Source of the DNA: Antilocapra americana
Taxonomy: Eukaryota > Chordata > Mammalia > Artiodactyla > Antilocapridae
Length of the DNA: 64,000 nucleotides
Assembly (NCBI GenBank): GCA_007570785.1
Contig: ML664161.1
Span: forward strand, 40,423,093 to 40,487,092
Reading direction: 5' to 3'
Each line of letters opens with the position of its first letter. Positions within the stretch are counted from its first letter, which is position 1. The position numbers were made by a program, and so were the translations under genes. The notes beneath the pieces were generated by a model. The model saw only the letters and a program-made list of their open reading frames with translations, was not told the DNA's origin and did no database searches. Of this stretch, positions 1-11,086 are shown one piece after another.

Positions 1-645
1 TAGTGCCATCACTTCATGGCAAATAGATGAGGAAACAGTGGAAACAGTGTCAGACTTTATTTTTAGGGGCTCCAAAATCTCTGCAGATGGTGATTGCAAC
101 AATGAAATTAAAAGATTCCTTGGAGGGAAAGTTATGACCAACCTAGACAGCATATTAAAAAGCAGAGACATTACTTTGTCAACAAAGGTTTATCTAGTCA
201 AGGCTATGGTTTTTCCAGTGGTCATGTATGGATGTGAGAGTTGGAGTGTAAAGAAAGCTTAGCACCAAAGAATTGATGCTTTTGAACTGTGGTGCTGGAG
301 AAGACTCTTGAGGGTCCCTTGGACTGCAAGGAGATCCAACCAATCCATCCTAAAGGAGATCAGTTCTGGGTGTTCATTGGAAGGACTGATGTTGAAGCTG
401 AAACTCCAATATTTTGACCACCTGGTATGAAGAGCTGACTCATTTGAAAAGACCCTGATGTTGGGGAAGATTGAAGGCAGGAGGAGAAGGGGATGACACA
501 GGATGAGATGGTTAGACGGCACCACTGACTCGATGGACATGGGTTTGGGTAAACTTCGGGAGTTGGTGATCTGGAGGCCTGGCATGCTGCAGTTCATGGG
601 GTCACAAAGAGTCAGACATGACTGAGTGACTGAACTGAACCGATG
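1..645 (+). mobile_element. BovB (RTE LINE) 3' end, cut by the window edge
   Basis: This is the 3' part of a BovB retrotransposon: the C-terminal end of its ORF2 plus the short 3' end. The frame at 38-262 carries the hallmark stretches MTNLDSILKSRD and VMYGCESW, which recur in the other BovB copies of this window. It stops at a TAG right after VKKA, where other copies continue, so the reading frame is dead. The downstream half (about 262-600) still matches at DNA level, ending in the BovB tail with AGTCAGACATGACTGAGTGA. The 5' side continues outside the window. Family identity is secure; it encodes nothing functional. Confidence 0.93.
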
Positions 646-1047
646 AGAACCTACTATAGAAAATTCAAAAAGAGGTTTTTAAAAAGCACCACAGATATGC
701 ATGTCAAATAATTCTATGAGGCCAACAAGCTAAATGAGAAAAAATGGTTTTACTTCAAAAGTCTATTTTTTAATAATTGTGTGTATTTAAATTTTTTCTT
801 CTCTTTGTCTTTTGACTGTTCAGACTTGAATTGTTCCTTATTCACTAGGATTTCTATTATACTTTGGCATGTAGAATTGATGAATTGGCTTTATTTTTAA
901 ATGTTTAGGTCAAACCAACCCTAGATGAACTAAAATCATATGCTTCAAGTCATTATACTTTTGCAATAAGACACATTCAAATTTTAAAGGTCTCAGAGGT
1001 TTATTTAGATTAGCATGATCATTCTCAGACCCCCCCAAAATAATTGC
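646..1047. other. Unassigned AT-rich sequence
   Basis: No repeat family, open frame or motif could be recognised here. The stretch is AT-rich with short T and A runs and a C-run near 1030. Confidence 0.5.
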
Positions 1048-1260
1048 TATTCAATAAATGGCAACTATTATTCTGTGCCAAGCACTTTCCTTATACATTA
1101 TTTAACAATACATCCTTGAGATGGGCATTATTATCCTACCTTCCTCAACCTGAAGAGATTGAGAAACTTACCCAAGGTCACAAAGCTAGTAAGGGATGAC
1201 CTCAGGATTTAATGTTATACCAGGCCCCAAAGTCCACATTCTTAGCCTCTACATTTTCTA
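1048..1260 (-). mobile_element. MIR SINE, antisense
   Basis: The order of blocks matches an inverted MIR: TGTGCCAAGCACTTTCCTTA, then a TTTAACAATACATCCTTGAG-type block, then CCCAAGGTCACAAAGCTAGT near 1172-1191. The last is the MIR core. Divergence is high, as expected of an ancient tRNA-derived SINE. Confidence 0.85.
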
Positions 1261-1487
1261 TGCTTTCATTCTCAGGAGATTGGCCTCATGGTATGATAGT
1301 ATGGCTACTGGACTAGCCTCCTGCAGCCCTAATATTTTCTTCATCTTTATTAAATGCTTTACTTTCTACCTTAGTAAGACTTTGATATCATCTAAATTGT
1401 TTTTTCTATATGCATGTATATAATCCCAGTTTGGAAGAAGTTTTACTATCCTAAAGATATGTCATTCTTTTTTAAATTAATTAACTC

Positions 1488-1830
1488 TGATTGCACTGTG
1501 CCTTCATTGCTGTATGCAGGCTTTCTCTAGATGCAGTAAGCGGGGGTTACTCTTCATTGCAGTGCACAGGCTTCTCATTGTGAGGGCTTCTCTTGTTGTG
1601 GAGCACAGGCTCGAGGCATGTGGGCTTCAGTAGTGGTGGCATGTGTGTTCAGTAGTTGTGGCTCATGGGGCCTACCGCATGCAGGCTTCAGGAGTTGTGG
1701 CTCATGGGGCCTATAGCATGCAGGCTTCAGGAGTTTTGGCATATGGGCTAAGTTGCTTCACAACATGTGATATCTTCCTGTATCCCTGCAGGTGGATTAT
1801 TTTCTACTGTATTACCAGGGAAGTCCCATA
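1488..1830 (-). mobile_element. CHR-type tRNA-derived SINE, antisense, with internal 39-bp tandem repeat
   Basis: The right end reads GTATTACCAGGGAAGTCCC, the inverted 5' end of the cetartiodactyl CHR/ART tRNA SINE. The left part carries the GTTGTGGCTCATGGGGCCT block typical of its body. That block recurs with a 39-base spacing: GTTGTGG at 1655 and 1694, GTTTTGG at 1733. So this copy has an internal array of about 2.5 units and is longer than usual. The chance frame at 1643-1831 simply translates the array. Confidence 0.8.
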
Positions 1831-2229
1831 AAGATATTACTCTTATGTCCCATTGTAATCAGTTTTGTGTAATGATTTTCGTATATACTTAGCTTTTGCT
1901 GATTAGTTAGCTGGTCATTGAACTACTATTCAATGAGAATATTAGATGGAAAACATTGTAGATATTCTGAGAAGAATAAGATAATAACATTATTTGACGG
2001 GACTTGTAGATTCACATACAATGACAAGCAATAATACAGCGGAGAATTGAAAAGTGCTTCCTCCCTGATGTAAGTGATGGTGTGCTAAAGATGCATGCAA
2101 GCAGTACTGAATTCCAGCTGTTAACATCAGGGAGGCTTCAGAGGTGTGAGAGACATGGTGGGATGCATTGGGTTATTTTACACAAAGAGAAGGGAGGTCC
2201 AAAATGATTGGTGTGATCATGGCGCAGTG
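1831..2229. other. Unassigned sequence
   Basis: No gene or confidently named repeat is seen. The part after 2040 is richer in G and could be a decayed relic continuous with the following L2-like block. Confidence 0.4.
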
Positions 2230-2415
2230 TCATCAATGTGAATGTTTGGAAATGGCAAATAACTTACATGTACTTGAAGCCTGGCACTCATGGTGAGTTG
2301 TGGGGAAAGACAGACTAGAACAAGATCAGGTCATAGGAGTCTTGAGTGCAATAGTAGGGTATTTGAACTTGCTTCTGTGAGGCATCAAGGGTGTTTGATG
2401 GTGGTAGTAACTATC
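2230..2415 (-). mobile_element. Probable L2 fragment, antisense
   Basis: The order AACAAGATCAGGTCATAGGA, then TTGAGTGCAATAG, then GGGTATTTGAAC follows the antisense L2 ORF2 region, where blocks for GATCATGCAGGGC and AGTGCAATGGGAAGCC occur in that order. The match is weak and short; only a consensus alignment could settle it. Confidence 0.4.
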
Positions 2416-3024
2416 TAAAATGAATTTTAGGAAAATTTACAAATCTCTCTGTGGAAGGGAATTAGTGAAATAAAAACTGAGAGGTTTTTGCAACAGTCCA
2501 AAATACAATAGAAAACCATCGACAGTTGCCACAGGAATGGAAAGGAGGGGGCATAATGGAGCTTACAGAAATAAAATTTGTGTAAACATGGTCTTATAAT
2601 TGTGCCTTCGGAGGATTGACCACTGGCAGAGTGTGAAGCAGATAGATTTAATTTTCCATGTCTTTTTGCCATTTGCCTTCCATCCTGATACCAGTGCATT
2701 CTTGCTTTCGCAGTCCACCCCTACAGTAGCCACTCAGCCACCAGCCAGACTTTCAGACCCTCAGAGGGAGGTGCTGTAACGCCATAACACCCTGTGATCC
2801 AGTTGGAATGGACACCCTTCCTAAGGGAAGAGTTTATAAGGAAGGTTTTCTGGATACAGTGGGATTTGTTTTTCAGCTTGGGTTTTCTTCACCATTTCCT
2901 TTATACACATCATACATGTACCCCTAGTTCAGCACATTCTTTCCTCATGTCAGAGACAAAAGCGAAAAGAAGGGGCAGCAGTTCAGGACCCTCTCCTGCA
3001 TCTGTATACTCTCCTTACCTCTGT
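2416..3024. other. Unassigned sequence
   Basis: No repeat or gene could be named. Open frames at 2427-2699 (minus) and 2794-3090 (plus) have no recognisable domain; the second runs into L1 sequence and is judged a chance frame. Confidence 0.4.
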
Positions 3025-4022
3025 TTTATTTTTCATTGGAGTATTGTTGATTTACAATGTTGTGTTAATTTCAGTTGTACAGTAAAGTGATTCAGTTATG
3101 CACACACATATACATACATATAGGCTTCCCAGGTTATTCACTGGTAAAGAATTCACCTGCCAAGCAGGAAACTTAGAACTGATTCCTGAGTTGGGAAGAT
3201 TCCCTGGAAAAGGAAATGGCAAGCCACTCAAGTATTCTTGTCTGAAGAATTCCATGGAAGAGGAGCCTAGCAGGCTATAGTCCATGGGTCACAAAGTGTT
3301 GGCCATAATTTAGCCACTAAACAGCCTACATACATATATGTAGGTATACACACATATGCATAGTTATACACACATATGTATATATTCTTTTTTATATTAT
3401 TTTCCATTATAGGTTATTTCAAGATATTAACTATTGTTCCCTGTGCCATATAATAGTTCCTTGTTGTTTATTTTAAATGTAGAAGTATGCATATGTTAAT
3501 CCAGTCTTCTAATTTATCCCTCCTCCCCCCAGCGTTTTTCACCCTTTTCACCTTAGGTAACCATTTGTTTTCTGCATCTGTGACTCTATTTCTGTTTTAT
3601 AAATAAGTTTATTTGTCCCATTTATTAAAGTCTACATGTAAGTAATATCATATGGTATTTGTCTTTCTCTGATTTACTTCATTTAGTATGATAATCTCTA
3701 GGTCCACCATGTTGCTGCAAATGGCATTATTTCATTCTTTTTTATGGCTGAATAAAACTTTCTTATATGTATATACCACATCTTTATGCATTCATCTGTC
3801 TCTGAACATTTAGGTTTCTTGCATGTCTTGGGTATTGAAATAGCACCGCTATGAACACTGAGACACATGTATCTTTTCCAGTTAGATTTTTCTCCGGATA
3901 TATTTCCAGAAGTGGCTGTGTGGATCATATGGTTACTCTATTTTTAGTTTTTTAAGGAACCACCATCCTATTCTCAATAGTGACTGTACCAATTTGCATT
4001 TCCACGAACAGTGTAGGAGGGT
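3025..4022 (-). mobile_element. L1 3' UTR fragment, antisense, split by Bov-tA
   Basis: The blocks GTATTGTTGATTTACAATGT near 3042, CCCTGTGCCATATAATAG near 3440, TTTATGGCTGAATAAAAC near 3740 and CATTTCCACGAACAGTGTAG near 3998 appear in the order of an inverted mammalian L1 3' UTR. The element is interrupted at 3111-3338 by a Bov-tA and its duplicated target, so the L1 is the older of the two. No L1 ORF2 coding sequence is included. Confidence 0.88.
3123..3326 (+). mobile_element. Bov-tA SINE with TSD
   Basis: The tRNA-Glu-like head (GGCTTCCCAGGTTATTCACT) is followed by the Bov-A body (GGAAATGGCAAGCCACTCAA) and the tail TCCATGGGTCACAAAGTG. The element is flanked by the direct repeat TACATACATATA at 3111-3122 and 3327-3338. 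It sits inside the antisense L1 3' UTR. Confidence 0.93.
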
Positions 4023-5994
4023 GGCTCTGGAAAAGTAGAAGGATGAAGGTCATGCCTCTTATCTCTAGAGTTTCTGTATTGTACAACTCCAGGGGGCACT
4101 ACTCACAGAATGATGCAATAGAAGACAACCTAAGAGCCTTTCCCCACTGTCTCCTGCTTTTTCCTGTCCTTGAGGTTTTCAGCAACACAGGCTCACTCTG
4201 CTAATCCTGCTTGTCTCCCTCAGTGTCCATCTTCCTCTCCCTTTTCCACATCACAAACCCTGGTATAACATAAAATCACCCATAGGCCAAACAAAAACAG
4301 TGGCTGCTTTTGCTTAGGTACTAGGCGTAGTACAATGTGCTTTTCAAGCTCTGCTTTTGTATACTTCCCCAATCCTTTATTCACGTGTTTTCATCGTTAT
4401 GTCTGCTGTCCAATACTCTATCAAAGAAACATCTTGGTAATAACAGATAATTCAGAATAGCCAGCCCCCACCAAAGAAGGCAGGAGGCAGAAAGTCTTTG
4501 AGGAAAGAACCAAGCTTCAAGAAAACAAAGATTGGCTCTTTTTTAAGAGTGAATATATATGTCTAAATTACTTCAGTTACCATAAAGACATCTTTCCAGA
4601 ACAGTTGGCTAATATCACAGGCTCCCCCATTAGGATTCAACTTCACAGTTGCGAATAACAACCACAAGGGGAAAGAAAAAAAAAAAAAAAAACTAAAAGA
4701 TAATCCTGTATTTTATTGTTAAACAAATGTACCATTCTTGAGGGTTTTTTTGTTTTGTTTTTTCTTGTCCCTCCTTTCCATATTCCAAGATGAGGAAGAT
4801 AAATAACAGCAGATTTAATACTATTGACAGAAACCTTTCCGTGTGTAAACCTGTCTTCTCTACAAATGCATCACACCTATGGGGGACAGTGAGAGCAAGA
4901 TGGAAGATTCATTAATATATCCCCATAAGCAAAGAGCAAATGAATCTCATGCCTGTCTCTGAGAATATGTGGAATGACTCACTCAGCCAGCTGTCTAGAT
5001 CCCTTCTGGCTGGAACTATCAGAACCAGAATTGAATAATCTCATGTTAGCGGATAAAGAAAAAATACAAATCCTCTGTACGTGTTTATCTTGTAGAATGC
5101 CATTGTGTCTAATTGCAGATATACTGCAAAATACTCACTTTATTGAGATTATTATGTGATTAAGCATAAGTTCTGTGTGGAGATGTCCTGTTCTGTTTTC
5201 AGACTGAATTTTGTGGTCATGAAAGTTACAGAAGATTTTAATAGGGGGTGACATTTCTATTGATTCTTTATTTCTAAATGCAAAATTAGTGAAAGGTGGC
5301 AGCCTTAGAAACAGACTGACTTATCTTCCTCCCCCAGCTCCTTGCAGTTAGTCTAAACCCAGACACATTTGTGGGCTTCATCTCTGTTTTGGAGAGGAAA
5401 ATCCTACATATGAAAGGACATAAGAACTGCCATCTGGTCCTGGTGATTTTTCTACGTCTTGTTTATCTATTAGGTGTAGAACATCTTGTACATTAACCAC
5501 TATTTGATCTAATAATTCTCGTCTGTTTCCCTTGCCTGTTTCCAAAGACATTTGGCAAATGAGACTCCCTTGAACATATTCCTTAAAAAACGAAAGCAAA
5601 TCATTCATTTAACGTCTCAGCCTACTCTCTTTGCTTATAAAGACCAAGTCAGGGATGTATGTTCTACCCTTTCTTTTTCTCACTAGAGAAGCTTCAAGCC
5701 TATGTTTGGCAGCTGGGTCCCAAGTCCTACCCTCTCAATCCTTCATTTTTCCCCCTTTTTGTAAGTGAAGAAATAACATATATTTTTGTGATAAAGAAAC
5801 TGGGCTTTAGTAAATTTAAACAAAAAAAGCCAAATATGTTTGATTGATGGCATTGTGAATATTCTTTTTCATTCTTTTCATTACTTTCTATAAGTATCAT
5901 GTATTTTTTAAATGTTAATGTCTTTTATTTCTTTTTTCTTTTTAGAAATGACACTCATTTAAAAAATCATTTTTAACTCTACAAACCGTTGTGG
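4023..5994. other. Unassigned sequence with an A-run
   Basis: No gene or confidently named repeat was found over about 2 kb. An uninterrupted A-run at about 4677-4692 could be the tail of a decayed retrocopy on the plus strand, but no matching TSD was seen. Open frames at 4974-5159, 5378-5608 and 5659-5847 show no domain, no splice context and ordinary AT-rich composition. Confidence 0.45.
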
Positions 5995-6215
5995 AATACC
6001 TACTATGTACCAGGCTCTATGCTATGCAGTGAGAATACAGTGCAGTGAGAAACCAACCAAAGTCCCATCCTGCATGCAGGAAATATAGTCTAGAGGGAAG
6101 CTAGAAATAAATCAGACAGCCTCACACTTAGTCATATGATAGCACCTATGATAAGTGTGGGGGACATGTATGCAATACCATGGGAAGAGTGTGTAGCATT
6201 CTACTGAGAGGAACA
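5995..6215 (-). mobile_element. L2 LINE 3' part, antisense
   Basis: The order ACCTACTATGTACCAGGCTC, GAGAATACAG, AAAGTCCCATCCTGCATG, then TATAGTCTAGAGGGA follows the antisense L2 3' region. The same L2 resumes at about 6905 beyond a gap that holds the LTR at 6287-6761. Confidence 0.75.
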
Positions 6216-6286
6216 GGAACTTAATTTTTTTTTAACATAATGATCTCTTTTGAAGTGAATGTGCATACTGAAACCACGTCTATTAC

Positions 6287-6761
6287 TGTTAGGGGAAGCA
6301 AACTGATTGACACCGCCTACCCTGGCCAGGCACCATGGTAACCATTTGCATGAGTTGTTTTATGACAGGAGATCCTGATAAGGAATACAGAACTAATAAG
6401 CCACCACCAACCGGAAGAGTTTGGGAAAAGTCTAAAGGAGACACCGGTCTACTTCCCAGAATCCCTCTCGCTAGCATCCATCTTGGCTGAGCAATGCATG
6501 CGCCACCAGGAAAGACTCTGAATTAGAATGATTGGTCAAAGACCACCCGGAAACTAATCCCATCACCATAAAACCTGAGACTGTGAGCCATGCAGCAGAG
6601 CAGTTCTCCTGGGTTCCCTTACCCTACTGCTCTCCCCCAGGTGCCCTTCCCAATAAAATCTCTTGCTTTGTCAGTACATGTGTCTCCTCGGACAATTCTT
6701 TTCCAAGTGTTAGACAAGAGCCCAGCTTCAGGCCCTGAAAGGAGTCCCCCTTCCTGCAACA
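6287..6761 (+). mobile_element. Solo class-I (ERV1-like) LTR with 4-bp TSD
   Basis: The 475-bp segment begins TGTTAGGGGAAGCA and ends CTTCCTGCAACA, so it has the TG...CA termini of a retroviral LTR. The 4-base target TTAC lies on both sides (6283-6286 and 6762-6765), a spacing typical of gammaretrovirus-like elements. A polyadenylation signal AATAAA lies at 6652-6657, followed by a TGTCTCCTCGG block like the U5 of class-I LTRs. No internal viral sequence flanks it, so it is a solo LTR left by LTR-LTR recombination. It encodes no protein; the frames at 6532-6814 and 6289-6477 are chance readings. Subfamily not assigned. Confidence 0.88.
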
Positions 6762-6904
6762 TTACCATAAACATTTTTCTGCAACTGATGATTAATAGCA
6801 TAAGCCTTTCCTAATAGGTTTCAACTTTAATTTTGAAATAACAGCTGCAAAAAAAAAAAAAAAAAGACTCCTGGTTTTCTGGGTTTTGTTTGTTTTTTGA
6901 AAGG
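6762..6904. other. LTR-flanking sequence ending in an A-run
   Basis: After the LTR the pre-insertion sequence resumes and ends in an A-run at about 6849-6866, just before the L2 picks up again. The DNA at 6216-6286 plus this segment may therefore be a separate poly(A)-tailed insertion in the L2, into which the LTR later integrated. No TSD for that earlier insertion was found. Confidence 0.4.
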
Positions 6905-8160
6905 ACAGCCATGCTAGTCTGGAAGAATAGGGAGAGCTTCCCTGGAGAAGTGAGTTTTGATCTTAATCAGAAGGTTGAGTGGGAAGAAATGTTCTAGCTT
7001 TGGGAAAAATCGTTTGAAGGCCCTGAGGCAGAAAGAAACACATTGCATTTGTGAAAAATGAAAGAATTGAAGTTAACCAAAACAGACTAAGCAAGAGGTT
7101 GCAAAGCAAATCCGGAAGAGGATTCAGGAGGCAGATCAGGTCATGCTGAGCTTGGCATCCCCTTTATCCTAAAAATGATGTTGGTGCCTCTGAAGGGTTT
7201 TAAACTGGGCAGTTGTTATGCAAACAAGGACACCAAACCTGCTAGGATAGCATTTGAGGAATTAAAGTTTAACCCCAAAGTTACCTCACGGAGACCAACT
7301 CAGTGGTGGGTGCATTTGTATTCTAGAATATGCCACAGAAATCTAGCAAATCCGGATATACCAGACTTTAAGAGGAACCCTCCCCTTGACCTTTGGGACT
7401 TTGAAACTGCATGATTAGGGAAGCACTAATCATGTGACTAGTAACTGAGCATAAAAATAATAGCAATATTATGAGGCAGAAATTTGGCCCCAGCCATATT
7501 CAGCATTTGCGATTGTGGGTAGAGCCAGTCTCCATGGTGACTTAAACAGGGCGCTGAAGTTCAGAGGTATATGATGTAACAAGTAAGTAACAGAATTCCC
7601 CACATCACTGTCCTGTTTGTGAAAGCAGAGGCCCCTCCCTTAGCATGAGAAGAGCCTAGAGTTTTAGCACTGTAGGCAGCCAGGATTCATTGTCTTAAGC
7701 TCAGATCCTTCCTCGGTTGTCCTGGATCTTTACAGAAGGCCCAGGGGATCTCACTTGGATAAGTTAACCCTCACCTCTCAGCAATGACAGACTTGATGCT
7801 GTGTTTTAAAATAATTACTCTGGGTGCAATTTGAAAACCGATTGGGGATGACAAGTGTGAACAATGAACACATGGCCATTGCAGTAATCAGGCAGGAGGC
7901 TGAAGGAGTTTGAATTAGTGGTAATATGGATGTACAGGTAAATGAGATTTAGGAAACTGATTTAGAAGTAAAATTGGCAAGATTTTTGTGATGCACTAGC
8001 TACTGGAGATTAGGAAAAAGAAAGTGACAAGTGGATTCCTTGCTTTATAGCCTGAATTGAATGTATGATGACTCCTTTCCCTGAGATAGAGAATATTTGA
8101 GAAGACCCAAATTTGGAAATTAAGACCATTCATTTGGCTTTAGATATGTAGAGAAGAGAT
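6905..8160 (-). mobile_element. L2 LINE, antisense, interrupted
   Basis: The blocks GAGAGCTTCCCTGGAGAAGT, then GAAGGCCCTGAGGCAGAAAG at 7017-7036, then AGATCAGGTCATGCTGAGC and GGGTTTTAAACTGGGCAGT are the antisense L2 ORF2 end in the right order. It resumes near 7800 with TTTTAAAATAATTACTCTGG and GCAGTAATCAGGCAGGAGGC. Between about 7222 and 7795 the sequence does not follow L2; the tetranucleotide ATGC borders both sides (7218-7221, 7796-7799), and the last part (about 7755-7790) resembles a MIR core. The frame at 7175-7414 is not a gene. Confidence 0.75.
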
Positions 8161-8502
8161 TCTCTTAAATGGAATAAACTTTAGAAAAGAGATCTCTTGC
8201 TTTTAGGGTAGGCAATATGGAGTAAAACCAGTAATGGAGCGACGTATAGATATATGAAAAGATGGAGCTCTAAAAATTAAGGTAGCTTTTCCTTATTCAT
8301 GGCTCCATTGTCACCACTGTGTGTTCTTTGCATCGTCTCAGTTTCTCAAAATTGTCTAAACTAATTGCCTTTGGGGTTGACATTTATCTTTTGAGTTTCA
8401 GCCTTGAAGTATGTCAGTATGGAAAACATCCTATGTATCTATTAGGTTACTCCTGTGTTATAAAAGTGTAGATTGAAAGTAAGACCAGATGTCACAAGTT
8501 CG
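8161..8502. other. Unassigned sequence
   Basis: No gene or named repeat is seen; the L2 relic may extend a little into the left part. Confidence 0.4.
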
Positions 8503-8638
8503 TTGTTTTGTTGTTCAGTTGCTAAGCCATATCTGAGCCTTTGCAGCCCTGTGAACTGGAGCACACCAATTTTCCCTGTCCTTTACTATCTCCCGGAGTT
8601 TGCTCAGATTCATGTCCATTGAGTCGGTGATGCCATTG
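8503..8638 (-). mobile_element. BovB 3' end, antisense, strongly 5'-truncated
   Basis: About 135 bases match the inverted BovB tail: TTGTTCAGTTGCTAAGCCAT, AGTTTGCTCAGATTCATGTC, then ATTGAGTCGGTGATGCCAT. This is the only antisense BovB copy in the window. Confidence 0.82.
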
Positions 8639-9559
8639 CTCCACTGAACAGGATGTCATTTTGTCCAATCTACTGATCACTGTCCTCTGCCCACCAGCAG
8701 GGCTTCATGAATTTGAGAGCTGCAGGAGCACTGGAAGCTGCTGATGGCCTCCTTTATTCCTTATTTTTCTTATCCTGCCACACCCTCCATCAATTACCCC
8801 AAATGTGGAAATTGGGCTGCCTATAGGGAATGAGGGACTATGTTCAGTAAGTCCCAACCCATCCCTTTAAGATGTTCTTCTATTGTTATAACGTTTTCTG
8901 GATGAAATGTGGCGTGTATATGTGTATGTACGCAACTGTGGTGAATATGCATTCATATAATTTGTTTTCAAAATGGAAAGATTAGTCTTCTGTAATGCAG
9001 TTTTAACACTTTTAATATATTGTTTCATTCTTTGATGATAATCCTATCCAACGCTCTTTAAACTTTAAGAGTACTTGAATAGACAGTTTGAGATATCTAT
9101 TTTCTCTGTACACTGTTCAAAGACTTGATTGATTGTGGTGAGATGAGTTTTGAAATGGATATTTCAATAACTCAATGGTAGATGTCAAAGCACTTATGCA
9201 TATGTGTATTGTGCAGGTATCTCCTGAATTTAATAAGAATTAATGTTTTTAGTGAAAAAATATGTAACTCACAACATTGAGTACAAGCCTATTCTTCTAA
9301 AAAATGTGGTGGATATAACTGTTTAAGCAGTGGTTGAATTAGTGATCTATTTAAAAATGTGTTGTGGTTTATGTTGTATTTATGAAAAAGGTCACCAATT
9401 CAAGACTTAATGCATCTTTAAATTATTACATATTTCTATATGGACAAAAAAAGAGCTAAACAGACTATAGCAAAGTAAAGGACTTAATTTTACAAAGTTA
9501 ACTTTACTTAACAAAGTAAAGCACTTACATATCCTCTATTTCTGGGTTCTTTAGAGGGG
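8639..9559. other. Unassigned AT-rich sequence
   Basis: No gene, repeat or motif could be recognised across about 900 bases. Confidence 0.45.
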
Positions 9560-9574
9560 AACATAAAATCATTC

Positions 9575-9788
9575 TAGGCTTCTCAGGTGAATCAGTGGTA
9601 AAGAATCTACCTGCCAACACAGGTGACTCAGGAGACGTGGGTTTGATCCCGGGGTTGGGAAGATCCCCTGGAGAAGGAAATGGCAACCCTCTCTAGTATC
9701 GTTGCCTGAAAAATCCCATGGACATAGGAGCCTGGTGGGCTACAGTTTGTGGGATCACAAAGAATCGGACACGACTTAGTGACTGAAC
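9575..9788 (+). mobile_element. Bov-tA SINE with TSD
   Basis: The tRNA head (GGCTTCTCAGGTGAATCAGT), B-box-like GGTTTGATCCC and body GGAGAAGGAAATGGCAACC end in GGACACGACTTAGTGACTGA. The flanks AACATAAAATCATTC (9560-9574) and AACATAACATCATTC (9789-9803) are a 15-bp TSD with one mismatch. Confidence 0.95.
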
Positions 9789-9803
9789 AACATAACATCA
9801 TTC

Positions 9804-10675
9804 CAGAATGAGTTGCTAGTCAGCTATCATCTTCTAGCCACCCTAACTAATGCATAGAAAGACCAGTGAGATCAGGAAGAACATTTCTTCTTACACAGAG
9901 TGTAGCCAATTGCTTGGTTGAGGTGAACAGATCTTAATTAGCAGAAACTCCCTAAGTGCCATCAATAAAGATGCCGTTGCCTTCCCAACTCCAGCAGGCA
10001 GCGTGTGAAGTTCAAAGTAAAGATTAATTTTAACAACCTCAACTTGTCAATTTTGAAAGAAGATTCAATGAGCTCTTTAAGTTAACTGATGGAACCCAGC
10101 ATTTAAGACTAGAGAACAGGCTGTAAGAAAGTACAAGTGCCTTCTGCCTTCTGAACATAAGATTTTTTTTTCCTTTTCTATGATTGCTCTGTAAGAAAAT
10201 TAATTTTATTCTTGATATTAGGAGTTGTATAAATGTGCCTTAATGATTGATATGACACACATTTAAAAATGTTTTCATGATTTGATGTGTGGAAGGTAGA
10301 TAAATGCCTTTGCATCCTGAATATTTGGAGCTGAAGAACAAGTGGCCTGCATATCTGAAGATCTTTAACAGCCAATTATTCAAACCTCATGTTCATGGGG
10401 GTGAGAAAAATTATTTGGAGATGGGATAAGTCCAAAATGGTAGCAGAGTACCAGAGTGACATTTTCTACATTCTGAGAAAAGAAACAAACAATTTTCTAA
10501 TAACATGGAATTTGAAAGAACATTTTAGACTCTGAATGGTAAATCTATTTGAAATTCATGAATTACTTTATTGTATCAAAGATTTCATTTTCAGGCAGAT
10601 CAAATCACATTCCATACATGTGTCTTAACACATGGTGTGTCTTTGTCATTATAGTGTGGATGCCATCCTTTTTCT
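9804..10675. other. Unassigned sequence
   Basis: No gene or repeat recognised. The minus-strand frame at 10178-10375 has no domain and no splice context. Confidence 0.45.
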
Positions 10676-11086
10676 GATTAAGTGAAAGTGAAAAGTGAAG
10701 TCGCTCAGTTGTGTCCAACTCTTTGCGACCCTGTGGACTGTAGCCTACCAGGCTCCTCCGTCCATGGGATTCTCCAGGTGAGAATCCTGGAGTGGGCAAA
10801 TGTTAGAATTGCCATCTAATTTAGAGCACCACCCCTGTTGGAACTTGGTCCTAGTGGAAAGTTTACAGATCTGCAGGGAAACCTGTGTTTGTGGTTTGCT
10901 TCTTTGCTAGTCATACTTATGTTTGTTCCTAATAAGATCAGTTTTTAATTTGAAAAAAAAAAAAAAAAAGAATCCTGGAGTGGGTTGCCATTTCCTTCTC
11001 CAGGGGATCTTCCAGACCCAGGGATCGAACCCAAGTCTCCCACATTGCAGGCAGATGCTTTAACCTCTGAGCCAGAAGGGAAGCTC
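10676..11086 (-). mobile_element. Bov-tA SINE, antisense, split by a poly(A)-tailed insertion
   Basis: The Bov-A body (10680-10796, with GTCGCTCAGTTGTGTCCAAC) and the tRNA head (10969-11086, with GGGATCGAACCCAAGTCTCC) together make one full-length inverted Bov-tA. They are separated by 10797-10968. The bases AGAATCCTGGAGTGGG occur once at the left break and again at the right break, as a target duplication would produce. Confidence 0.92.
10797..10968 (+). pseudogene. Poly(A)-tailed retrocopy fragment inside Bov-tA
   Basis: A 172-bp insert ends in an A-run of about 17 and is bounded by a perfect 16-bp TSD, AGAATCCTGGAGTGGG (10781-10796 and 10969-10984). AATAAG, a weak variant of the polyadenylation signal, lies about 20 bases before the A-run. 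These are marks of L1-driven retrotransposition of a spliced or 3'-UTR RNA, truncated at its 5' end. The source transcript was not recognised; no coding frame is visible, so it is probably 3' UTR. A 3'-transduced or non-coding RNA is an alternative. It is younger than the SINE it interrupts. Confidence 0.8.

Noticed and set aside
7222..7795. A possible single transposon insertion in the L2, bordered by ATGC
   Set aside because: The 4-base border is too short to be convincing, no inverted termini or LTR ends were seen, and part of the segment resembles MIR. Left unassigned.
9575..9660. tRNA-like sequences with box-B-like motifs at the SINE heads
   Set aside because: These are the tRNA-Glu-derived heads of Bov-tA SINEs, not functional tRNA genes; they are followed directly by the Bov-A body.
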